From NCBI GenBank assembly GCA_025331125.1, contig JAOALB010000122.1:1-64000 (forward strand): a stretch of 64,000 nucleotides of DNA. The letters are read 5' to 3'. The notes beneath the pieces are model-generated. The model made no database searches, was not told where the DNA came from, and saw only the letters and a program-made list of their open reading frames with translations. Below are positions 23,604 to 35,277 of the stretch, in pieces (positions within the stretch are counted from its first letter, which is position 1; the number at the start of each line of letters is the position of its first letter). The translations under genes were made by a program, and so were the position numbers. The stretch is from Mycogone perniciosa (Eukaryota > Ascomycota > Sordariomycetes > Hypocreales > Hypocreaceae).

Positions 23604-26600
23604 TGTGAGTCCGATTGTGTCGAGACGATGATGATAGGGAGCGCAACGTATGGATTGGTGGAAGCGAGTCTTTTATGTTCTGATGCGTCTGTTCTCTTCA
23701 GAGTCGCGACCAGCGCAAAATGTATATGTTGGTCTTATTGCTGGTGACGGGAATGTGTGATACGCGGTTGAACCAAAATGTGGTGAGACGCGTCCAACGC
23801 AGTATGTTAATCGGGCCGCTTAGCGACTCGGGAATGTCAGTCGTAAGGCTAATAATAATAGTAATAATAATAAAAGAATATTATTATCGGATCCAGATCC
23901 GTGTACGTGAGAGTACTAATAGTAGTAGTATTGGTATGAGCCCAAAAGGGTAGAAATGGAAATTGTGGGAGAAAGAGGTTTCGAAGGTTGTGGGAATAGG
24001 GGAGAGATAATATAACAATCTGAGCACGGAGGAGGGCAAGGGACCGAGTCATAATTAAGATGCTCGTATGAATGAATGGCCAAATCTTACATGGGAGCCT
24101 TGTCATGCATCTGCATATGGGGGCGGCGCATCTCCATCCGACGGGGGTCCTCTGGCACCGGGACCAGCCGGAAAAGGGGGCACTATCTGGCAGTATCAAG
24201 AGACTGGATGATGCTGAAGGAGGTCAGGCTGGCCCACCGCACCAGAGAAGAGAGAAAACAGCTCGAAAATGGTGTAGCAGAGTAGTATTGGGTGGCGATT
24301 TACGCCAGGGGTGTATGTCTGTCAGCCCAGGGCTCTCCACTAGGGGAGTATTCGTATGAGCCCAAGAGAAAAGACGGTATGGATTCCATGGATGAGATAC
24401 CGTAATGGAAAACGACGAGAACACGCACACAGATCGCCACGTTCAAGGTGCAGATGATGAGCTGGTTGCACGTCACCATAGGACTTCGTGTCCCGGTATA
24501 GAGGCTGGCAGTGTCTCATCTCAGCCCCCAGCAGTCCCCCAGTCTGGAGTCTGGATTTTCAGCCTCGATGCAGGACACGTAGGGGTGCAGAAAGATTATT
24601 AGTAGTACTCGTATGTGGGATATATGACTTGTACAATGAGAGCTGCCCGATTGTCTGGTGCGCGCATACTCATCAGGATCGCAAACAGCACTCTTTTGCA
24701 GCAGTACATCACAAGAACAGATGGTCGATCTGCAGAGTACCGTACTGCTTTCAATTGTAGTGCCTCTTGGCAGTGAAAATTCAGAGACGATGGCAAATGG
24801 TTGGTGATGATATGCCCAATGGCTCATTTGCTGCCTTTCTGGCGACTGACTTGTGTCTGTGCCACACATACAGTGTATGTTTGTGAGGCGTTAGGCTGCG
24901 ATACTGTGCGTCTTTTGGAGACCAATAATACGTACAGGTACCCAACAATCTGGGCGGAATCCTTTTTCACAATCGTCAGTCAGTCAGCGGGCCATAGCAG
25001 CCAAATGGGACACAGCCTCCGATTCCTCCCGCCCATCTTTGATCAGTGGAATCAATATTTTCCTTCACTTTTAAATGTCCGTTGGCTGTGCCATATTTAC
25101 GGCCAACAGATCCATTCGGGTCTGTTTATTATAGTGGGTTGTAGGAGTCGTAGTAGTGTTTGTGCTGACAGGGTGTGTCAGCGAGAAACTGATTCAAGAA
25201 TGGATGGGATGGCATTTGACCTTTCTTTTTATTATGGCTGGTGACTATTATCGGTCAGTTGCCTTTTCGTCTCACTTTAGTTCTTTATTGAGATGTTGGA
25301 TACTGTGTAGATGCCAATTCTGTGCATACTGCCCGTCTATCGATCGTCAATCAACCAACCATAGGGACGGGACTTTTGATCAGCCAAGAGTAGCCTTCTT
25401 CCGAGGGCTTCCTAATGGAGTATGCAGCCGAATGGACAAGTCGCTCCCACGCATGTAACGTTCTCGCTCTCTCGCATGTGGTGGTGGTGACAAACTTTGG
25501 CGCCGGTGCGTTGAATGGCGTCTATCCGAGCGGCGGCCCCGGCGGGAATGTCGAAATATCACTATCTCTTCTCTCTCGGGCTGCTCTGCTTCTTATCTCG
25601 TGCATCTCAATATTCATCTGTTCGACTCATGACATGCTGGCAGCTTCACATATGATGTATCTGCTGCCTGTTACTTACTCCTCCCAGAGCTTCTTCAGCC
25701 TCATGCATACATACATACGTACATGCATGCACCGGGGTCTTTTTGCTGTCTATGTACGAAGTAGTACCCCGCGATTGCGATCCGATGGGACGCCCTCCAC
25801 CTCTCCGTCCCTTCGAGATACTCCATGATATGATGGCGCCATCAGGCATCGGAGGAATCCTCGGTGAACTCTCGGGGAAAATCTAGGGATCCTTGGTTGA
25901 TACTCGCGGCGGCCAGACCGATAGACCGACTGACTCACTAGATAGCATCTGTCAAGCCCTGGCGCGAGACCGTTGTTTATCGTGGATGTATCGTGTAGAT
26001 TGAGATGTAGACGCACGAACCTCTGACTCGATTTGACTCCCCAGCCCTGTGCAGAGCAACCTATCTCATAGTAGATAGATAACTTGCATGCAGATGCTAC
26101 AGATACTACAGATACTACACCCCCGTCACATCACCCGTCTGCACATGCCGTTGCCTACAGTAGCGTCTGAGTGTGAGTCCAGTTGGGTAACCTGAGGGAC
26201 AGCATAACTAGGACTAGAACCACACGCCACAAACAGCGGCCTCGTGCTGCTTGCCAAACGGTCAGTGGTGAATATGTATGTATGTCTGTATGTACTCGGA
26301 GAAGCTGTCACTTATCAGAGACCGCCAGGAAACGTGTCCACCGTTTTCACCACACACGACATGCCTACCTGGGTATGTTGGCATCCACACGGAGAGTGCT
26401 CCGTCTATCATATCTCATCTCACATGGCATTTACATTACATACATACCTACATGACCAGGCCATTTCACGAAGCATCAATCGCGGGGTTGAGCATCGCCG
26501 ATCCCCCGCAGTCGTAACGGAGTCTAGTTCAGATCGTGAACATGGCAAAGGTCCGATGCCACTCACATGCGCATTGTTTGCTCCCCATCTCGGCATTGCC

Positions 26601-27759
26601 CAAAGTAGGCAATCCAACATTGGCCTCTTACCTTACTCCTCCTATCTCTCTCGCACGGTGCATAGCGCGGCTTCGCCTTGTGAACCGAGTCATAAGACTC
26701 TCACAGAGGCATTGCGAGGCATTGCGAGGCATTGCAAAAGCACTGCGCAGTCGTATCATTCTTCTCACTTCCCCGGCTGTGGCGTTACCCGTGACAGATG
26801 GCAATAGCTTCACCCCTCCCGTCTCCCGTCTCCTGTCCAAATCCATAACTATCCATGTCCATATCCATGTCCAGGCGTGCAGGGCAGACTTGTCAAGGTT
26901 AATGTGCGTATGATGTGTGTTTCACTCCTGTTTCGGCAGTGATGTCATTGCCCCTCCCCCGCCTTGGTAATTCTCACCATCGCCAAATATCTGTGAGGGA
27001 TCTCGTCTCTAGCCTCCAAGGAAATCCCATCTCCATGGACAAATTAAAGCATCCATACACACAACTCCTTGTTTCTTTAGCTCCCCCGTGTGTAACCCTC
27101 TCTACCCTGTTTGGTACAGATCCTGTGAGGGACATTTTCTGCAAGATCAGTGGGAGATGACGTGAGGGGGAGGGATCCGGGGATATGGGACGCGCCACAG
27201 TTGGAGGATTTGCCCGACAACCCGAGCAGATCATTGAATTACGACATTCTCATCGTTGGATTATTCCGATCCGCATTGGTGGCCTTGGCGGATAGGAGCA
27301 ACTGTTGTGTTTGTGTGTCTTATGCTTTGGAATGATGATCCTTTGAATTGAGCCTCCAGATCTACTTCGTAATGCGTGGCGATCCGAGACTGACCAAGCG
27401 AAATGACGACATTTCGTACACCGCTGGGACTCGATCAACGATAATGCATTACCATTATTCACGACTCGAATGCCAAGTTCATCAACTAAGTCTTGCTCTG
27501 GGCATTCTACCATGACGCAACTTTTGGTGGAGATGCACGATTACATAATATCCATTGCGTAGTTGTTGAAACACCATTTCGCATTTCCTCGAGAATTATG
27601 AGGGAATCTCATCGTCTTTCACATTTCATACACTCTTTCACATTAAAGTATGCCCTCCAACATAGCCACTCAGGCGTCAGATCTGATCAAACATGAGTGT
27701 CCACCGTATGGAACCACATTATATTAATATTAACACCAAACTCAGATAATACCATAATA
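23604..27759. other. Long intergenic region
   Basis: About 4.1 kb. Contains a degenerate AAT/AGT trinucleotide tract at 23,850-23,880, CATA/CATG-rich tracts near 25,705-25,730, and a 10-bp direct repeat (GAGGCATTGC, three copies) near 26,706-26,735. No gene with recognisable domains or coherent splicing was seen on either strand. Confidence 0.5.
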
Positions 27760-28476
27760 TCAATCCTTCTTAAACAGACGCTGCAGAAATGATTTCCCAG
27801 CTGGTACAGCACATGGCTTGACTTCCATCTCGCGCACTCTCCACAGCAAGCCCAGCAGACTAGCCAGAACCACTCCCTCACTTATTATCTCGTTGTTTTT
27901 CGGGAGGAGCACAACTCCCTCGCTGTTGGGCATGGTCAATGAAGCACCTTTTCCAACATGATGATAGACCGCCATAGTTCTCTCAGGCTCTGCGGCCCCG
28001 TGGTCGTCATTGTTTTTGCTGATTTCTACAAGCGTGTATCTCAATGGACCGCTTTCAAGCGGATCCATATACCATTCCAGTGTCTTGGGGCCGTCATGGA
28101 AGGTGAAGAATGGGTGTTGAGCTGTTCCCACACTGGAGGTAGTGTCTGGGATGGGGAATGAAGCGACAACATCAATGTCCTTTTCCGTCGTCAATATAAA
28201 GTCGTCAGTCGAGCCTGGGAGAGAGCTGTTTCTCTTTTGTTTAGCCACGGGATCTCCATTCATTCTTCCTTTCATATAAGTCACTCACATCGTCACGTTC
28301 GGTTGGTCTCCCGCTTGGCTGCTTCGCAAGATCGCCGTGGGACCGACCTTGACATCAACAGTGTATTGTGCCTCACTATCCTTCATTCGAGGCGCAGGCT
28401 TCTTCATGGTTCCCAGCCTCGTCATGAACAGCCGGCTCCCCATGGCAGCGTCACCAATGATGTCGCTTCCGCCCAT
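27760..28476 (-). CDS. Hypothetical protein, 217 aa, start uncertain
   Basis: Exon 1 is 28289-28476 (from the first ATG, MGGSDIIGD) and exon 2 is 27760-28225, with a 63-bp GTGAGT..CTAAAC..CAG intron. The frame is open a further 33 codons upstream, right up to the TGA of the oxygenase gene, with no ATG in that part. Those codons (VLILYIPVHD...) look protein-like, so the true start may involve an upstream exon or the two genes may be linked. The protein is beta-rich in appearance with a C-terminal hydrophobic stretch (GVVLASLLGLLWRV) followed by a basic tail, possibly a tail anchor. Family not recognised. Only about 100 bases separate its ATG from the preceding stop on the same strand. Confidence 0.6.
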
Positions 28477-28575
28477 GGGAGCGTGGCTGATCGCATGCTT
28501 ATACTCAACACTCACGTCGTGCACGCGAAGATGAAGGCCGGAGCTGTCGTGGACTGGAATATATAAGATCAACAC

Positions 28576-29694
28576 TCATCCCTTCACCTCATCCAACTCC
28601 AACATATAAGCAATCCTCCTCGCCACCCAATCCGCACACCTCACATCCTCATACTTCCTCCCCTCTCCCTCCCCTACACAGCTCTCCACCACACTGCACA
28701 TCTCATGCAGCCCAAACCCCCAAAAGAACGGCATACTCACCCTCTCCCTCCCGCTCCAATTCTGCGCCCTATGCACCGTGCTCACATACACGTCGTTCGT
28801 GATCCTCTGCAAGCAATCCCCAATGTTCACCACAAACGTGTCCTCCACCGGCTTCGCGTTCAGCCATTGGCCGTCTCGGTTGAGCACCTGTAGCCCTCCC
28901 ACGTTGTCCTGCCATAAAATCGTGAAGATCTGAAAGTCCGTGTGCGAGCCGATCGATACGCGAGCAGAGGTATCGCTAGGGAACTTGGGATGTGCAATCG
29001 GCGGGTAATAATTCATCGCGTGTGCCGCATCAGGATACTTCACCTTGTCATCAAAGAAACCTTCCTCCATCCCCAGCGACAGGGCAAAGCACCTCGTCAA
29101 CGCCCTTGCCAGCTTCAAACACTCCCGAAAGTACCTCAACGCAGACTCCCTAAACCGAGGCATGTTCTCCGTTCTCTCCCAGGGGAAATCCTCACATCTC
29201 GAGTACTTCCTCACATTCTCCGGAATGCAATCCAAATCCGTAGCCGTGATGCTAGGATCATTCCGCGGATCATAGCGATACGAAAAAGCCTCGCGCACAT
29301 CCACGCCTTCATCCGGATTAATCCTCTGCGTATCCGGCGCTCGATACCCATTCCCAAACCTCGCCAAATTCGAATCGGCCTTCATCTTAACACTCATATC
29401 CTGCCTAAAGAACTTCAAACACGCCTCATGCGCATCCCTCGCGATGTCCGCCGGCACGCCATGATTCTTGATATAGAAAAACCCCATGTTCGTAGCCGCA
29501 TCGCGGACCTGCCTAGCCACGGCCTGTCGCTCCGCCAACGACGCGCTGAAGATGGGAGAGATGTCGATGAGCGGGATCTCAGAGGGAGTGGCGTCTCGGA
29601 GTGGAGTGCGGAGGATGGTCCGCGTGATAGGGCCGTTGCCGGAGGCGAGACGGAGTTGTGTCGTCGGGGGGACAGCGGCTATTTCGGCGGCCAT
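28576..29694 (-). CDS. 2-oxoglutarate/Fe(II)-dependent oxygenase, 372 aa
   Basis: Intronless and full length for the isopenicillin-N-synthase-like (DIOX_N plus 2OG-FeII_Oxy) family. The N-terminal domain shows IPLIDISPIF (about 40-49) and GFFYIKNHGVP (71-81), as in this family. The catalytic jelly-roll carries H251-T-D253 and H308 for iron and R318-x-S320 for 2-oxoglutarate, plus the usual MNYYPP (227-232) and GGLQVL segments. All key residues are present, so it should be active as a cytosolic hydroxylase or desaturase. Such enzymes act on small secondary metabolites, flavonoid-like compounds or other substrates; nothing nearby fixes the substrate. An unknown ORF follows immediately on the same strand. 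Confidence 0.92.
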   Translation of the reverse strand: MAAEIAAVPPTTQLRLASGNGPITRTILRTPLRDATPSEIPLIDISPIFSASLAERQAVARQVRDAATNMGFFYIKNHGVPADIARDAHEACLKFFRQDMSVKMKADSNLARFGNGYRAPDTQRINPDEGVDVREAFSYRYDPRNDPSITATDLDCIPENVRKYSRCEDFPWERTENMPRFRESALRYFRECLKLARALTRCFALSLGMEEGFFDDKVKYPDAAHAMNYYPPIAHPKFPSDTSARVSIGSHTDFQIFTILWQDNVGGLQVLNRDGQWLNAKPVEDTFVVNIGDCLQRITNDVYVSTVHRAQNWSGRERVSMPFFWGFGLHEMCSVVESCVGEGEGRKYEDVRCADWVARRIAYMLELDEVKG

Positions 29695-30279
29695 GATTCT
29701 GTTGTATGATAGAGCTCATGGGGTCTCTGTAATCTGTAATCTGTCAATGTGAGCAACAAGAGCAGCAAGGGAAATGCGTGTTGTAGAGTAGCATTATGAG
29801 GCAGTATCACGTGTGGGCAAACGACTCCACAGATGGACGAAACTCGCAGTATGCAGCATCAAGAATCAACCTTTCAAATTCATCGGGAGGCAACAGTAAT
29901 CCAGCCCGTCCAGCCGGCTAAGCAAGTTCCAGTAGTTCCAGTCCAGAGAGTCAAATCCACAACGGTCTACCTCCCAAGTCCAAAGGCCGTCCACCGGCCA
30001 GCAGGAAAAACACATGCATCCAGCACAATCTCATTGTAAACCAAGTCGGTCAAAACCGCCGACTCTCAATCAATCAGCCCTCCTGTACACAAAATGCAAC
30101 ATGGTATCTTCGGGGTGTTCAACGCCTAAGCAAATGCATCACAGAAATGTAATGTTGACAAAATCTCGTGCCTCGTGGCATCATGAACACAAACCCTTTT
30201 CCCTCGTGTCCCCCTCAACTCCATAAAATGCAAACCATTAGCCCGTTAGTCTGGGCTTGCTCGTCCGAGTTCCTCGCAA
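29695..30279. other. Intergenic: oxygenase promoter and 3' flank of the 30280 gene
   Basis: No gene seen. Contains the upstream region of the oxygenase and, further right, the downstream flank of the large minus-strand gene. Confidence 0.6.
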
Positions 30280-33200
30280 TCATTGCGCGGTCCGTGTCGA
30301 CGACCGCGTCACTCGCTTGGCCGGCGTTCCGTTTCCGGCCATGCCCAGGCTTGCTGCCACTCTGGCACTGCGTTGCCTCTGCGTCGTCGATGTCGCCTTT
30401 GGCGCCGGCTTGGTGACGCGGTTGGTCTCTGGCTTGGCCTTGGTCTTCGGCGCCGCCTTGCCCTTCTTGGGCTTCTCATCCTGGGGCTTCTCGCCCTCGT
30501 TCTTCTCGTTGTGGAACGCCGCGAGGGGCTCTTTCCAGCCAACACTCTTCGCACCTCTACCCTTTTCAATCTCCATTTCCTGTTGCTCGAGAATATCTTC
30601 TTCCGCTTCTTCAGAGCACCTAGCCAAGACCTGCGCGGGATATTCGGCATTGCCCTTGTTCTTGCGCGTGTTCATACGCGTCTGTTGGTTCAACTCTTGC
30701 TGTTCATGACGCATAGAGTTCAGTGCCGGGCTAGCACTGCGTCCCACCTTGATAGGAGTGGGGATAGATGACTTCGACGTCGTGGCCGATTTGGTTCGCA
30801 GTCGTGACGAACGACGAGCTGCTGGAGCATCGTCCGGCTCCGCATCATCTTCTTGCGCATCAGCGCTCTCTGGATCCTCGGTCGTTTCCTCGGCATCCGT
30901 AGCCAAATCTGGCTTGTCTTCTGGCTTGCTCTCTGCGGCAGCCTTTCGTGGTGTTGCTTTCGCAACGCGCCGGGCTCTCTTTGGGGAAGGCTCCGTCTCC
31001 TCCTGCTTAGTCTCAGAATCGTTCTCGTTCCCGTCAGCGTCGAATTTGCGTTTTCCCTTCTGTGAACTTTCCATGTTAGGGCTTCTAATCCCCAGGGGTA
31101 GTCGCTTCGGCTGCGCAATAGGTGAGCCAGTGTCTGTCGTCGAGAGTCGCTTAGGTCGTGAACGCCTGATAAAGTCACGCATATACTCGCGACCCGGGCT
31201 CTCATCATCGTGGTTCGAAGCTGGAGTTTTGCTCTCAGTGTCATCGTCTCCTGGGATCTCATTCTCCTTTGGCTCGGCACAAGGCGTAGGGCTAGGTGTG
31301 GAGGTCTGACTGCGCGAGTTCTGATTGACAGGAGTGAACGATGCAGTCAAAGTTGGTGTGGCAGCAGCAAGAGTATCGTTAACCGAAGCTATTTCAACTG
31401 TAGAAGCACGAGCTGGAGTTGATGTCGTCTCGGTGTCAGTGGGTAGTGCAATACTCGTCATGCCCAAACCGTTCGAGACATCAATTGTGCTTTCAAGCTC
31501 GGAAAGAGGCGAGGAGCTACCAGAGCGCAATGGTGTGTTCGATACATTCGATGGGGAATCCATCAAACCGGGAATAGTAGTGTCAGCACCCGCTACGATG
31601 AACGAGGGGCATGATATCGCAGTGTCGTCAGACATATCCGATGCGGCGACAGGGGAGCTTCCAAAGTCAGATACAACGAGAGTCTTGTCCATCTCATTCG
31701 AGTTGGCTGGCTTTTGAGGAGAGCTTCCAAAGTCAGAAACAACAAGAGTATGCTCCATCGCATTTGGCGAGTTATTCAATTCTGACTGGTCGACTTCCAT
31801 AGCTGTGGACTCTTCAAGGTCCTCAGTTGAAACATTCTGGTTCTGAAAGCGAATTTTAGGAGAAGACGAGATGGATGGCGACATGGAAAAGCGCGACTCA
31901 TCAGGACCTTGGCTCTCGGGGAACATGGAAGCAAACTCCATCGACAACTTAAATCGAACAATAAGTCTTCCATTTTCCTCAGTAACAAAGACATTAGCTT
32001 CGTCATTGCAGCGGTCCTTTGCGATTTGAGCCAGTTGTTCAACGGCTGTGGTTGATGGTGCAGAAGGTGTCTGGGCTCCGAAGATGTCGGGATTTTGGCG
32101 CATGTCGATATCAAAGATGCCATTCTTTTCGGTGGCACGACCTTCAATCGAGAAGCGGCCAGCAGGTGTAGGCGAATCCGTAGCGGTAGCGCGCATGTTC
32201 TTGATATACTGGGTATACACAGGCGTAGCTGTGCTGTCATCCATCGTGACGTTGGTTGAGTCGGCATCGCTCGACTTTTGGTTTGATATCTGAACATCAT
32301 CTCCACTGAGGTTGAAGGGCACGGCGTCAGAGGCGTTCTCCATCTGGGTATTGTCACTATCGGTGACCAATTTCTGAGGCGAAAGTGATTTGCGGCGCGT
32401 CTGCGCGATAAGGCAATTCCGGATGAGCGGCTCACTCTTCCTGCGCCTGAGAATCTTTGTTCGTTCAACTTCGCCAGCGTTAATAGGGCTGTTGAGCCAA
32501 GATGCGTGGTCAAAGGAGGGAGAGGTAGTTCCGAAGTCAATATTCATCGGCTCGCCCATAACAGGTCTAATCGGAGATAGGTTGGATTTGAGGAATGTGG
32601 GAACAGATGCCAGAAGACCCAGTGAGGACGGGGACTGATTCTGACTATCGGTAGGCGTGTACGCAGCAGGTGTAAACAACTGGTAGGGGGTTGATGGCTC
32701 GGGACGGTTCCATCTGGAAGGGGTTGGTGCCACGGGACGCGTGATCTTTGTAGGAGACTCTCGCACAGTGGGCGACTGCGGGAAAGGCTGTAAGCCGGGT
32801 GATGCCAAATTTTTGAATGGTCCTTGAAGCAAGCGGATAGAGCTAGGAGTCTTTATCTCAGGGGATGGGGATCGCTGCTGCAGAGGGGACTGTGCAAGGG
32901 GGCTTCTGGGGATAATAGATGGAGTTCCTCCAGGTCTTGGGGACTCTCTCATTGGGGTCGATGGAGCTGACGATTTCGTCGGCGAAGGCTCTACCTTGGG
33001 GCTCGAAGCGGGAAGTAGCCGGATAAGTGTGTCGCTGAGACGAGCGGGACTGCCTTTGACAGGGCTCGACGATAGTGGGGAGGTCTTCTTCGTGGGAGAC
33101 TTTGCGTCTGCTCGCGGTTGGTATGGCTTGGCCAGCGCAAGAGGGCTATCTGGCTCAGTGAGGTCGGTAATATCTGCCAAGTCGGTCGTGCCGGCTGCAG

Positions 33201-34045
33201 CTAGGTGGACGCGGGGATTGCGACGGATATATCGAAGGTTCGCGGAAGCTGCTGCAATAGAGGCCATATTAACATTGACTTCATCAACGCCTGTCTCAGC
33301 TGCTTTCTGGATAATGGGATCAAGGCCGAAATAGGTGGCCATTCGGTTGCCGCCGCTCGCGTATTCGAGATCGATGGAGGAGGAGTAATCGGTAAGCCGC
33401 CGCTTCGTGGGAACGGTCTTCTTGGTAAAAAGGTTGGTCTTGGACTGCCGCAGCTCGTAGAACAACTTGTCGTACGACTGGGTTAGGAGGCAGTTGGTAA
33501 CGTCGACTTCCACAGAGTTAGCACGTGTCAACCGAAGGCTATGCGTGAAAGACCTACCCTTTGCGCGCATGATATGGCTAGCAATCTCTGCCTGGGAGAG
33601 AGGCGTTCCGCTGAGCTCGAGCTCCTCCTCTGAGGGCACCGAGTGCTGCAGCTTCCTGCGGATATGGCGAGCGGGCTCGGCCGTCTCGCTGGGACTTTCT
33701 GGCCCGGCAGCAGTCGAGGCGTCGGCCGGGTTCGTTACTGCGAGGGGATTGCGTGTAGACACGCCGACTCGCTTCATGATCGACCCTTTGCGAAGGGTCG
33801 AGGGGTGTGCCTGTACGGCAACACGGCACCACGCCGGGAGACGGGTGGGAGGTTTGCGGGCGACCAGATTGTCGGCCCAAGAACTATTCGAAGCTCGCGT
33901 CAGCATTTCCTCGTAGCTAGGTAGGAAAGGAAAAGAAAAGCAATCGTGCGTACATGTCCTTGGGGGCATTGCCCTCCTTCTCGTCGTTCGCGGCGGGGAA
34001 AAACGTCACAAAGGACGCCAGAAACGGGTTGCTATCACGCGCCAT
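30280..34045 (-). CDS. Large Ser/Pro-rich, probably nuclear hypothetical protein, about 1,225-1,242 aa
   Basis: Exon 1 is 33954-34045 (starts MARDSNPFLASF). A very short 37-bp intron (GTACGC..CCTAG) leads to IYEEMLTRASNSSW. A second probable intron, 33507-33557 (51 bp, GTAGGT, GCTAAC branch site, AAG acceptor), lies in the reading frame without a stop; removing it joins MRAK to VDVTNCLLTQ. The first 250 residues look ordered; the rest is low-complexity with dozens of S/T-P sites, acidic runs and a basic, Lys/Pro/Ala-rich C-terminus ending RVTRSSTRTAQ. KRARR and RRSSRLR patches suggest nuclear localisation. The phrase TLVVSDFGSSP occurs twice in tandem. S/T-P density suggests CDK or MAP-kinase control. 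Family not recognised; a chromatin or cell-cycle role is only a guess. Confidence 0.8.
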
Positions 34046-35277
34046 GTCAGCTCGCCATGAAACTTCATGAAGATCCAGAATCATGAGGGCAAAAAGTCAT
34101 ACATTGGGATGGGTTTGCACCCGAAACCCCATTCGGGAGTTGCCGTTTTGTCCATCGCGATGGTCGGCAGCACCAGGCGGCGAAAAAGTAAACAAAACCG
34201 CCAAAGTAAAGAGCCCACCAGATGTGGGAAACGAAGTCTGGTGGCGGAGGTCCTATCGCGGTTTAATATGGAAGAGTGTGGGAAGGGAAAGGGTAAAAAA
34301 GCGAACCCCGCGAAGTGTGCGCGTAAAGAAAAGGGTTGAACACGCTCTGAAGGAAAAGTCGCGTGTTACTGAGCTGTGCGTGAAGTTTCAACAATACTAA
34401 CGGGAGCTTCTTGGTGGGCAGAATTATTGAATTATTGCCCGTTTGTTTACAATAGATCGGCGGACAGGGATTCACCGCCCTGGAGCTAGTCCTATTGAGG
34501 CATATTGTTCGACAGCACCCTGGTCAGCGGCTCGTGAATGGAAACGACGCGTGATGAATAGCTGCAGCCGTGCAAACAGCCCAGCAGTATTATGACGGAG
34601 TAGTAATAAATACGATGCGATTCAGAATAACAACAATAGTAAGTGGTAGATGCGAGGCGCTGGCTTCAAGGTTTTTGTCTGTCACGGCCTCTCACCTGGC
34701 TTTCACTTACACAAAGCCACTCCCTTGTCCTTGAACTGCAACTTCTGAAACAATTCTCAATCGCCACTGCGATTAGATCGAATCACCAGAGACGGTCTAA
34801 TCCAATCAACTGTTTAGTCCTTTCTTCTATGTATTTACCTACTTCGTACTCCATACATAGTAGATAGTACATCCGCGCCTACGAGTAGTGAATTTGCATG
34901 ACAAAGTTGTCTACGGAGTAGGTACGGAGTACTTCGTACTGCTTGAAGCATTCACTCAATTCCTCTGATTCCATAACTTGACGCCAAGATGCACATGTCT
35001 ACTCGTACGAGTAGATACGTACCAGGTACGCTGAGTCATCCGCCCGGCTTTCCAAAACAGGTCTAGGCCTATCTACCGTTGTGCCCCTCCATCATGACCC
35101 AGCGCCTTTTGAGCCTCGTCAGTGCGAACGTCATCTCTCACAGGCTGCCAAACCTCTGTATCCCCCATATTCTCCCATATTCCCCCGTAATACAGCGCTT
35201 CTCATACGGCTCTCTCCAACCATATAATACAATCTAATCCGCCTGAAAACGCATCTAGCAGTCCTCACGCCTCCGCC
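34046..35277. other. Divergent promoter region between the large nuclear-protein gene and vps60
   Basis: About 1.2 kb between two divergent genes. Contains several TACGGAGTAC/TACTTCGTAC words at 34,840-34,935 and TACTCGTACGAGTA near 35,000. No gene seen. Confidence 0.6.

Noticed and set aside
26244..26807. 187-residue forward frame
   Set aside because: Composition like non-coding DNA, includes a 10-bp direct repeat, no domain and another open frame overlaps it.
28942..29709. 255-residue forward frame opposite the oxygenase
   Set aside because: Antisense shadow of a gene with all catalytic residues; Arg/His/Ile-rich as expected for an antisense frame.
33467..33916. Forward frames opposite the large nuclear-protein gene
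   Set aside because: Antisense shadows; the minus strand has consistent exons.
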